Below are positions 1 through 6,491 of a stretch of 10,187 nucleotides of DNA, piece by piece. This DNA is from Burkholderiales bacterium. GTDB taxonomy: Bacteria; Pseudomonadota; Gammaproteobacteria; Burkholderiales; Burkholderiaceae_F. Every line of letters starts with the position of its first letter. Position 1 is the stretch's first letter. A program made the translations under genes and the position numbers. A model generated the notes under the pieces. That model saw only the letters and a program-made list of their open reading frames with translations, had not been told where the DNA came from and did no database searches. The stretch covers positions 1 through 10,187 of the forward strand of contig JAJTHJ010000314.1 in the NCBI GenBank assembly GCA_021298875.1. Direction: 5' to 3'.

Positions 1-129
1 ACTCATCCCCTTGTCCGCCACCGCCCGAAGACAACTCGGTCACCGCCTCGGAGTTCGACTGTGAAAACCCGGGGAAACATCAGGGGTCGGGGTGGGGGCG
101 GAACTCGGCACTCACGTCCGTTCGCGCGC
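1..129. other. Non-coding stretch downstream of smc
   Basis: No reading frame here resembles a known protein on either strand. It lies downstream of the smc stop codon. It contains a run of G tracts on the plus strand (71-74, 83-86, 89-92, 94-98) and a 6-base inverted repeat (GAGTTC 51-56, GAACTC 101-106) with a 44-base loop, which is too weak to call a terminator. In many betaproteobacteria zipA and ligA follow smc. An ATG-AGT on the minus strand at positions 6-1 could be the first codons of the next gene, but only two codons are inside the window. Confidence 0.5.
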
Positions 130-3100
130 CTACGCCGCCTCGGCCGTCAATCGCTGCGCGGCATCGATATCCACCGCAACGATGCGCGACACACCCTGCT
201 CCTGCATGGTGACGCCGATCAACTGCTCGGCCATCTCCATCGCGATCTTGTTGTGGGTGATGAACAGGAACTGCGTGCTCGTGGTCATCGAACGCACCAG
301 CGCGCAGAAGCGGTCGGTGTTGGCATCGTCCAGCGGCGCGTCGACCTCGTCGAGCAGACAGAACGGCGCGGGGTTCAGCTTGAATAATGCAAACACCAGC
401 GCAATGGCGGTCAGCGCCTTCTCGCCGCCTGACAGCAAGTGGATCGAGCTGTTGCGCTTGCCGGGCGGCTGCGCCATCACCTGCACGCCGGCATCGAGAA
501 TCTCCTCGCCGGTCATCACCAACTTGGCCTCGCCACCGCCGAAGAGCTTGGGGAAGAGCTGGCCGTAGTGCAGATTGACCTGATCGAAAGTCTGTTGCAG
601 CAACTCGCGCGTCTCGCGGTCGATGCGGCGGATCGCGTCTTGCAGTGTGTCGATGGCGGCTTTCAAGTCGGCCGACTGCGCATCGAGAAAGTTCTTGCGC
701 TCGCGGCTGGCGGTCAATTCGTCCAGCGCGGCGAGATTGACCGCGCCGAGCGCGGCGATCTCGGCAGCCAGCCGCTCGATCTCGGCGGCCAAGGCCGCGG
801 CTTTGACGGGCTCCGCTTCCAGCTTGGCTGTGAGCGCGGCGATGTCCGCCTGCGCTTCGGCGAGCTGATTCGCAAACTGCTCGGCTGCCAGACGCGCCGC
901 CTGCTCCTTCAACTGCAATTCGGTGATCTTCTCGCGCTTCGGCTGCACGTCGCGCTCGAGCAGCAGACGCCGCTCGTCGGTGGCGCGCAACTGCTGGGTC
1001 AATTGATCGAGCCGCGAGCGCGCCTCGCGCAGCCGCTCCTCGAACGTCGTGCGCTGCGCCAGCCACTGGTCCAACCCGCTCTTGACTACGCTGTCGTCCA
1101 GGCGCGTCAGCCCGTCCTGCGCCGCCTGCAAGTCGGCCGCCAGCCGCTCGGCATCGCTCTGCGCGACCTCGATCGCATGCGCCACGTCGCCGGCGCGGTT
1201 GCGGGCACCGGCGACTTCGTACTCGCAACGCTGCTGGTCGCCCGCCAGTCGCTGCGCGGTCTCGCGCGCGCCGCGCAGCGCGGCGTCGGCACCCTCGTAG
1301 GCCACGCGCGCGGCCTCCACCGCCTCTTGCCGCTCGGCCAGCTCGCGGTCCAGTTGCTCGAAGCGGCCATCCGCTTCTTCGCGGTGCCCGCGCAGTTCGG
1401 CCTCCTGGCGGCCGACCTCGGCCAGCTCTTCGTCGATCTGGCCGGCGCGGTGCTTGACGCGCTCGATCAGCTCCGCCAGCCGCACCGCTTCCAGTTGCAC
1501 GCTGTGCAGTGCGCCGCGGATGCGCTCGGCGGTCGCACGCTCCTGCTGCATCTGCGATTCGGCCGTGCGCAACTGCGCTTCGGCCTTGACCAGCGCGGCC
1601 ACAGCCTGTTCGAGCAGCAGCTTCTGCGCCTTCTGCTCGCGTTCGAGGTTTTCGATTTCCTGCCGGCGCGCCAGCAAGCCGGCCTTGCGGTCGTCGGGTG
1701 CGTAGAAGCGCACTCCGTGGCGCGACACCAGATGACCCTCGCGGACGACGAACTGCCCGCCCGGCGGCAGCTGCGCGCGCGCGGCTAACGCCTGTTGCAC
1801 GCTGTCGGCCACGTAGACGCCCGCCAGCCAGTCGCTGAGCACGGCGGCCAGTTGCGCGTCGTGGCCGCGCACGCGCTCGGCCAGCCGCGTAAAGCCCGGC
1901 AGCGCCGGCGATTCGCCTGCGGCCGCATTGGCCGCGGAGAAGAACGCCACCCGCGCTGGCGGCGCGTTGCCGGCCAGTCCACCGAGGGTGTCGAGGCGGC
2001 CGACTTCGAGGCTTTCCACGCGCTCGCGCAGCGCCGCTTCGAACGCCACTTCCCAACCGGCTTCCACGTGCAACCGGTTGAAGAGCCGCGGCAGCGACTC
2101 CAGGCCTTGCATGCGCAACCAGGGGTCGAGCTTCTCGTCGGCCTGCACGTTGGCCTGCAACTCGCGCAGCGCGTGCAAACGCGCTTCCAGCCGCGCGGCG
2201 GCTTCGTTCTCGCGCGTGCGGGCGTCGGCCTGCTGCTGGCGATCGGCCTGCCACTGCTGCGCCTGCGTCTGCAACTGCTGCTGGCGCTCGGCGCCGGCGG
2301 CGAGTTCGGTTTCGTGGCGCGTAGCCTCGGCGCGCAGCGCGGCTAGCCGCTCCTCGTCGGGGGCGCCCAGGTGCGTGCGCTCCCGCTGCAAACGCTCGCG
2401 CCGCTGTTGCAGCGCGCTTAGTTGGCGGTCGAGGCCGCGCTGCTCGCTGCCGGCAGCTTCGATCGCCTGCTCGGCCACGCGGGTTTCGGCCTGCGCGGCC
2501 GACAGTGCGTCGCGCGCAGCGCCGTAGGCGGTCTCCCGTTGCGGCAACGTGGCCAGATGTGCCGCCACTGCCTGCGCGGCGTCAGCCACGCGGGCGCCGC
2601 CATCGGCAATTGCGCGCTCCAGTTCCGCGGCGCGCGCCTTGAGGTCTTCGGCCTCCGCCAGACGCCGCTCGCGCGTGGCGCGCAACGTCTCGATCTGTGT
2701 GGCCAGCCGCGTGCGCGCCTCGGCGATCATCCGGATCTCGGATTCGAGCTTGCCGATCTCGGCATTTACGCGCAGCACTTCGCTCTGCTCGGCATGCACC
2801 GCGTCGCTCGCCGCGTAGTGGGCGGCGCGCTGCTCTTCCAGTTCGCGCTCGGCGGTGCGCAGTTCGGCCAGATGCGCTTCCAGCGCGGTGCTGCGCGTGG
2901 CGATGTCGCGCTCGACCTTGGCGCGCTCGGCCTCCGCCTCGTTGCGGCGCGTGAGCCAGAGCAGGTGCTGGCGCTCGTCGTGTGCGCTTTGCAGCTCGCG
3001 GTATCTTTGCGCGACCTCGGCCTGGCCTTCGAGCTTGACGATCTGGCTGTCGAGCTCGCGCAGGATGTCTTCGACCCGCACCAGGTTGTCGCGGGTGTCG

Positions 3101-3654
3101 GCCAGGCGATTCTCGGTCTCGCGGCGCCGCTCCTTGTAGCGCGACACGCCGGCCGCTTCTTCGAGGAAGACACGCAACTCTTCGGGCCGCGCCTCGACGA
3201 TGCGCGAGATCATCCCCTGGCCGATGATCGCGTAAGCACGCGGGCCGACCCCGGTGCCGAGGAACATGTCGTGTACGTCGCGCCGGCGCACGTTCTGGTT
3301 GTTGATCAGATAGCTCGACGCGCCGTCGCGCGTCAGCACGCGCTTGACGGAAATCTCCGCGTATTTGCCCCACTCGCCGCCGATGCGACCGTCGTGGTTG
3401 TCGAACAGCAGTTCCACGCTGGCGCGCCCGCCCGGCTTGCGGTTGCCCGAGCCGTTGAAGATCACGTCCTGCATCGACTCGCCGCGCAGTTCGGCGGCCT
3501 TGGACTCGCCAAGCACCCAGCGCACCGCGTCGATCACGTTGGACTTGCCGCAGCCGTTGGGGCCGACCACGCCGACCAGATGGCCGGGCACATCGATCGT
3601 GGTGGGATCAACAAAGGACTTGAAGCCGGCGAGCTTGATCTGCCGTAGACGCAC
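130..3654 (-). CDS. smc: Chromosome partition protein Smc
   Basis: This is the SMC ATPase that forms the bacterial condensin-like ring (normally with ScpA and ScpB), compacting and helping segregate the chromosome. The product is 1174 residues, the usual family length. The N-terminal ATPase head begins with the typical LRQIKLAGFKSF segment and has Walker A GPNGCGKSN at residues 31-39 and a Q-loop glutamine near 146 (IIGQGMIS). Long heptad-rich coiled coils run from about 175 to 505 and from about 665 to 1000. They flank a globular hinge at about 510-655. The C-terminal head has the ABC signature LSGGEKAL from 1074 and Walker B LLDEVDAPLD with D1102 and E1103. The frame stays open upstream to 4227, but homology begins exactly at the GTG at 3654, which has a GGAA-type ribosome site a few bases upstream. 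The upstream extension is antisense to queF and is not part of the protein. The gene is divergent from queF; scpA and scpB are not in the window. Confidence 0.97.
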   Translation of the reverse strand: MRLRQIKLAGFKSFVDPTTIDVPGHLVGVVGPNGCGKSNVIDAVRWVLGESKAAELRGESMQDVIFNGSGNRKPGGRASVELLFDNHDGRIGGEWGKYAEISVKRVLTRDGASSYLINNQNVRRRDVHDMFLGTGVGPRAYAIIGQGMISRIVEARPEELRVFLEEAAGVSRYKERRRETENRLADTRDNLVRVEDILRELDSQIVKLEGQAEVAQRYRELQSAHDERQHLLWLTRRNEAEAERAKVERDIATRSTALEAHLAELRTAERELEEQRAAHYAASDAVHAEQSEVLRVNAEIGKLESEIRMIAEARTRLATQIETLRATRERRLAEAEDLKARAAELERAIADGGARVADAAQAVAAHLATLPQRETAYGAARDALSAAQAETRVAEQAIEAAGSEQRGLDRQLSALQQRRERLQRERTHLGAPDEERLAALRAEATRHETELAAGAERQQQLQTQAQQWQADRQQQADARTRENEAAARLEARLHALRELQANVQADEKLDPWLRMQGLESLPRLFNRLHVEAGWEVAFEAALRERVESLEVGRLDTLGGLAGNAPPARVAFFSAANAAAGESPALPGFTRLAERVRGHDAQLAAVLSDWLAGVYVADSVQQALAARAQLPPGGQFVVREGHLVSRHGVRFYAPDDRKAGLLARRQEIENLEREQKAQKLLLEQAVAALVKAEAQLRTAESQMQQERATAERIRGALHSVQLEAVRLAELIERVKHRAGQIDEELAEVGRQEAELRGHREEADGRFEQLDRELAERQEAVEAARVAYEGADAALRGARETAQRLAGDQQRCEYEVAGARNRAGDVAHAIEVAQSDAERLAADLQAAQDGLTRLDDSVVKSGLDQWLAQRTTFEERLREARSRLDQLTQQLRATDERRLLLERDVQPKREKITELQLKEQAARLAAEQFANQLAEAQADIAALTAKLEAEPVKAAALAAEIERLAAEIAALGAVNLAALDELTASRERKNFLDAQSADLKAAIDTLQDAIRRIDRETRELLQQTFDQVNLHYGQLFPKLFGGGEAKLVMTGEEILDAGVQVMAQPPGKRNSSIHLLSGGEKALTAIALVFALFKLNPAPFCLLDEVDAPLDDANTDRFCALVRSMTTSTQFLFITHNKIAMEMAEQLIGVTMQEQGVSRIVAVDIDAAQRLTAEAA

Positions 3655-3728
3655 GTTGGATTCCGGGAAAAATGCGCGCTGCGCGGTGGTGTGGGGCTGT
3701 CGCGCGCGGTTGAAAACAGGGTCGTTCG

Positions 3729-3734
3729 TATAAT
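3729..3734 (+). promoter_or_regulatory. Putative -10 box of the queF promoter
   Basis: A perfect TATAAT lies in the smc-queF divergent gap. Transcription would start near 3741, giving a leader of about 37 bases before the queF ATG at 3778. No good -35 sits at 17 bases: the hexamer at 3706-3711 is GCGGTT. The best TTGAAA (3710-3715) is only 13 bases away, and there is no TG extension. The reverse strand of 3730-3735 reads TATTAT, so the same AT-rich core could also serve smc. The box is visible; its function is inferred. Confidence 0.5.
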
Positions 3735-3777
3735 AGCAACGCCCTCTAAAAATGCGGTTCGCCGCTCTTGCATCGCG

Positions 3778-4197
3778 ATGTCCACGCGGCCTTCCAAACG
3801 CCTCGACACCTTCCCGAATCCGCAGCCCGCGCGCGACTACCGGGTGCATATCGAGATTCCCGAATTCACCTGTCTGTGCCCGCTCACCGGCCAGCCGGAC
3901 TTTGCCACGCTGCTGCTCGACTACATCCCGGACAAGCGCAACGTGGAGTTGAAGAGCCTGAAGCTCTACGCCTGGAGCTTCCGCAACGAAGGGGCGTTTC
4001 ACGAAGCAGTCACCAACCAGATCGTGGACGATTTGGTCGGTGCCTTGGCGCCGCGCTACCTGCGGCTGACGGCCAAGTGGTACGTGCGCGGCGGAATTTT
4101 CACGACGGTGGTGGCCGAGCACCGCAAGCGCGGCTGGAAGCCGGCGCCGCGGGTGGAACTCGACGAGTTTGCAGCGGCTGCGCCGATGCGGGGTTGA
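3778..4197 (+). CDS. queF: NADPH-dependent 7-cyano-7-deazaguanine reductase QueF
   Basis: QueF reduces the nitrile of preQ0 to the aminomethyl group of preQ1 with two NADPH, a cytosolic step of queuosine tRNA modification. The 139-residue product is the short, single-domain (B. subtilis-type) form of this tunnelling-fold family. The nucleophile motif FTCLCPLTGQPDF places the thioimide-forming cysteine at C34, with the conserved aspartate at D41. The QueF substrate-binding motif ELKSLKLY is at 57-64, followed by FRNEGAFHEAVTNQI with H75 and E76. The ATG at 3778 is chosen because it follows the TATAAT box by a normal distance and precedes the conserved core by about 20 residues. The in-frame ATG at 3691 lies upstream of that box and would add 29 residues without homology. 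No strong Shine-Dalgarno is seen. No other queuosine gene is adjacent, and the gene appears to form its own transcription unit. Confidence 0.95.
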   Translation: MSTRPSKRLDTFPNPQPARDYRVHIEIPEFTCLCPLTGQPDFATLLLDYIPDKRNVELKSLKLYAWSFRNEGAFHEAVTNQIVDDLVGALAPRYLRLTAKWYVRGGIFTTVVAEHRKRGWKPAPRVELDEFAAAAPMRG

Positions 4198-4270
4198 TGT
4201 GACTCCGGTAATCGGCGCTACATGCACAGCGCACCGTCGTGCTCACGGGCCGGCGGTGGCCGGCACTCCT

Positions 4271-4358
4271 CCCTCACCCCCACCCCTCTCCCGAGGGGAG
4301 AGGGGCCTTAAGCCCTCTCCCCCCGGGAGAGGGTGGCCGCGCAGCGGCCGGGTGAGGG
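4271..4358. repeat. Intergenic palindromic multi-hairpin repeat
   Basis: This 88-base element lies between queF and dapC. A perfect outer inverted repeat, CCCTCACCC (4271-4279) with GGGTGAGGG (4350-4358), encloses three perfect hairpins. They are a 10-base stem 4283-4292/4296-4305, a 9-base stem 4313-4321/4325-4333 and a 6-base stem 4335-4340/4344-4349, each with a 3-base loop. CCCTCACCC...CCCTCTCCC palindromes of this kind are familiar as dispersed intergenic repeats in GC-rich proteobacteria (general recollection, not searched). In RNA the structure could block read-through from queF or protect mRNA ends. There is no U-tract, so it is not a textbook intrinsic terminator. The rest of the 4198-4404 gap shows no gene and no clear promoter. 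Confidence 0.85.
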
Positions 4359-4404
4359 AAGACCGCTGCCTACGGCGCTACAGCGTCACCAGCTTGGTGT
4401 GCCG

Positions 4405-5595
4405 ATGAATCCCGATCTCGCCAAGCTCCAGCCCTACCCGTTCGAACGGCTGCGCCAGCTGTTTGCGGGCGTCACACCGCCCGCGCATTTGAAGCCGATC
4501 AACCTGTCGATCGGCGAGCCGCGGCATCCGACGCCGCAACTGATCTTCGACGCACTGACCGCGGCGCTGCCGGGGTTGGCCAATTACCCCACCGTCCTCG
4601 GCACGCCGCAGTTGCGCGAGGCGATCGCCGGCTGGTTGCAACGACGCTATGGCTTGCCGGCGATCGACCCGGCGACTCGGGTGCTGCCGGTGCTGGGCTC
4701 GCGCGAGGCGTTGTTTTCCTTCGCACAGGTGGTGGTGGATCGCACGCGGCCGGCCGCAGTGGTGGCGCCCAACCCCTTCTATCAAATCTACGAAGGCGCG
4801 GCGCTGCTGGCCGGTGCGGAGCCGATTTACCTGCCCACGACCGCGGCCAACGGCTTCCGGATGGAGTTCGAGCGGCTGACGCCCGAGCAATGGCGTACCG
4901 TGCAACTGGTTTACGTTTGCACCCCCGGCAACCCGACCGGCAAGGTGATGACGCTGGACGAATGGAAGGCGCTTTTCGAACTGGCCGACCGCTACGGCTT
5001 CACCATCGCCAGCGACGAGTGCTATTCCGAGATCTACTTCGAAGAAGGCCGCGCCCCGCTCGGCGGACTGCAAGCCGCGCGCGCCTTGGGGCGCGACGAC
5101 TTTGCACGGCTGGTGGTCTTTGGCAGCCTGTCCAAGCGCTCCAACGCGCCAGGGTTGCGCTCCGGCTATGTGGCGGGCGACGCGCAAGTGCTCGCCAAGT
5201 TCCTGCTCTACCGTACCTACCACGGTAACGCGATGAGCCTGCCGGTGCAGGCCGCCAGCATCGCCGCGTGGAACGAGGAAGCGCACGTGATCGAAAACCG
5301 CCGCCTCTACGCGGCGAAGTTCGCGCAGGCCACGCCGATCATCGGACACGCGCTGCGCGTGCAGCCGCCGGAAGCCGCCTTTCACCTTTGGGCCCACACC
5401 CGCGGCGACGATGAGGCCTACGCAAAACGCCTCTACGCCGAATGCAACGTGACGGTACTGCCCGGCAGCTACCTGTCGCGCACGCGCGATGGGCAGAATC
5501 CCGGCGCCGGCTATGTTCGGATCGCGCTGGTGGCCACCGAGGACGAGGTGCTCGAAGCCGCTCACCGAATCGCCATGCTCACCGACAAACTCTGA
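4405..5595 (+). CDS. dapC: Succinyldiaminopimelate transaminase DapC
   Basis: This is a PLP-dependent class I/II aminotransferase that converts N-succinyl-2-amino-6-ketopimelate and glutamate to N-succinyl-LL-diaminopimelate and 2-oxoglutarate. The protein has 396 residues, normal for proteobacterial DapC. Fold-type I landmarks are in order: substrate-binding INLSIGEPRHPTP at 32-44, CTPGNPTG with N176, SDECYSE with D204 contacting the PLP ring nitrogen, the Schiff-base lysine K244 in GSLSKRSNAPGLRSGY, and a carboxylate-binding arginine R372 in GYVRIAL. The aminotransferase class alone would not give substrate specificity; the immediately downstream dapD and nearby dapE do. The ATG at 4405 is chosen because family homology (LQPYPFERLRQL) begins just after it. 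The 24 residues possible upstream overlap the palindromic repeat region and look unlike protein. A weak GGTG (4396-4399) precedes it. It is the first gene of the presumed dap operon. Confidence 0.93.
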   Translation: MNPDLAKLQPYPFERLRQLFAGVTPPAHLKPINLSIGEPRHPTPQLIFDALTAALPGLANYPTVLGTPQLREAIAGWLQRRYGLPAIDPATRVLPVLGSREALFSFAQVVVDRTRPAAVVAPNPFYQIYEGAALLAGAEPIYLPTTAANGFRMEFERLTPEQWRTVQLVYVCTPGNPTGKVMTLDEWKALFELADRYGFTIASDECYSEIYFEEGRAPLGGLQAARALGRDDFARLVVFGSLSKRSNAPGLRSGYVAGDAQVLAKFLLYRTYHGNAMSLPVQAASIAAWNEEAHVIENRRLYAAKFAQATPIIGHALRVQPPEAAFHLWAHTRGDDEAYAKRLYAECNVTVLPGSYLSRTRDGQNPGAGYVRIALVATEDEVLEAAHRIAMLTDKL

Positions 5596-5598
5596 GGA
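5594..5598 (+). promoter_or_regulatory. Shine-Dalgarno of dapD overlapping the dapC stop
   Basis: GAGGA sits 4 bases before the dapD ATG (5603) and overlaps the dapC TGA (5593-5595). Ribosomes finishing dapC would therefore uncover or reuse this site, consistent with coupled translation of the two genes. Confidence 0.7.
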
Positions 5599-5602
5599 TC
5601 GA

Positions 5603-6421
5603 ATGGACGCACAAAGCATCATCGAAACCGCATGGGAACACCGCACGAAGATCAGCCCCGGCGAAGAGCTGGGTGACCTGCGGCAGGCGGTCAACCGAAC
5701 CATCGCCCTGTTGGACGCCGGCAAACTGCGCGTGGCGGAGAAGCGCGACGGCCAGTGGATCGTCCACCAGTGGGTCAAGAAGGCGGTGCTGTTGTCCTTC
5801 CGCCTGCATGAGAACCAGATTGCGGAAGCGGGCGGCTACACCCGCTTCTACGACAAGGTGCAAGGCAAGTTCTCCGAGTACAGCGAGGCAGACTTCGTGG
5901 CTGGCGGCTTTCGCGTGGTGCCGCCGGCGATGGTTCGCCGCGGCGCCTACATCGCACGCAACGTGGTGTTGATGCCCTCCTACGTCAACATCGGCGCCTA
6001 CGTGGACGAAGGCACGATGGTCGACACCTGGGTCACCGTCGGCTCCTGCGCGCAGATCGGCAAGAACGTGCATCTGTCGGGCGGGGTCGGCATCGGCGGC
6101 GTGCTGGAGCCGCTGCAAGCGAACCCGACCATCATCGGCGACAACTGCTTCATCGGCGCCCGCTCCGAGGTGGTCGAAGGCGTGATCGTCGAGGACAACT
6201 GCGTGCTCGGCATGGGCGTCTACATCGGCCAGAGCACCAAGATCTACGACCGCGCCACCGGCGAGATCCACTACGGCCGAGTACCGGAAGGGTCGGTGGT
6301 GGTGGCCGGCGGCCTGCCCGCCAAGGACGGCTCGCACAGCCTGTATTGCGCGGTGATCGTCAAGCGGGTGGACGCCGGCACGCGGGCCAAGACGGCGATC
6401 AACGAACTGCTGCGCGCCTGA
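5603..6421 (+). CDS. dapD: 2,3,4,5-tetrahydropyridine-2,6-dicarboxylate N-succinyltransferase DapD
   Basis: DapD transfers succinate from succinyl-CoA to tetrahydrodipicolinate, opening the ring and committing it to the succinylase branch of diaminopimelate and lysine synthesis. The 272-residue product matches the usual length of about 274. An N-terminal helical domain (about 1-100, with LSFRLHENQI and YDKVQGKF) precedes a left-handed beta-helix of hexapeptide repeats (about 105-215: IARNVVLMPSYVNIGAYVDEG, IGKNVHLSGGVGIGG, IGDNCFIGARSEVVEG, VEDNCVLGMGVYIG). D141 (MVDTWVTVGS) and E189 (ARSEVVEG) fall at the positions of the two essential acidic residues known in this family. The acyl-CoA-binding C-terminus follows. 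The ATG at 5603 is supported by GAGGA 4 bases upstream and by homology starting at the first residues. It begins 7 bases after dapC ends, so the two are almost certainly co-transcribed. Confidence 0.97.
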   Translation: MDAQSIIETAWEHRTKISPGEELGDLRQAVNRTIALLDAGKLRVAEKRDGQWIVHQWVKKAVLLSFRLHENQIAEAGGYTRFYDKVQGKFSEYSEADFVAGGFRVVPPAMVRRGAYIARNVVLMPSYVNIGAYVDEGTMVDTWVTVGSCAQIGKNVHLSGGVGIGGVLEPLQANPTIIGDNCFIGARSEVVEGVIVEDNCVLGMGVYIGQSTKIYDRATGEIHYGRVPEGSVVVAGGLPAKDGSHSLYCAVIVKRVDAGTRAKTAINELLRA

Positions 6422-6430
6422 GTGCGCGAC

Positions 6431-6458
6431 TTGCCGCGCTCTGCCCACTGCGTATCCT
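6431..6458 (+). promoter_or_regulatory. Weak candidate sigma-70 promoter ahead of the pilus ATPase gene
   Basis: TTGCCG (6431-6436) and TATCCT (6453-6458) are separated by 16 bases, each matching the consensus at 4 of 6 positions. They lie in the 70-base gap after dapD, the largest gap inside the operon, and could give the ATPase gene partly independent expression. Such weak matches occur often by chance. Confidence 0.22.
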
Positions 6459-6491
6459 CTCCCCTCCTCGACTTCGCCCGCGGGGTACGCC

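Noticed and set aside
1..6. Start of zipA on the minus strand (ATG-AGT at the window edge)
   Set aside because: zipA is expected here in many betaproteobacteria, but two codons cannot support a call and the AAGGGG beside it has no spacing to the ATG.
439..1788. 449-codon open frame antisense to smc
   Set aside because: It mirrors the coiled-coil codons of smc, has no family resemblance, and has biased composition typical of antisense frames in GC-rich genes.
80..2254. 724-codon open frame on the minus strand, in another frame of smc
   Set aside because: It lies inside smc on the same strand, is dominated by arginine, alanine and glycine, and has no recognisable domain. It is an open frame produced by high GC.
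2422..3648. 408-codon open frame antisense to the smc N-terminal region
   Set aside because: The opposite strand encodes a fully conserved SMC head; this frame has no domain and no start signals.
3711..3756. preQ1-type riboswitch before queF
   Set aside because: CCCTCTAAAAA recalls the 3' part of class I preQ1 aptamers, but the matching 5' stem is not complementary beyond GGG/CCC and would lie upstream of the transcription start predicted from TATAAT.
3655..4227. 191-codon N-terminal extension of smc
   Set aside because: It runs antisense through queF and the promoter region; SMC homology begins at the GTG at 3654.
4378..5778. 466-codon open frame antisense to dapC and the start of dapD
   Set aside because: dapC and dapD carry all expected catalytic residues; the antisense frame shows no family features.
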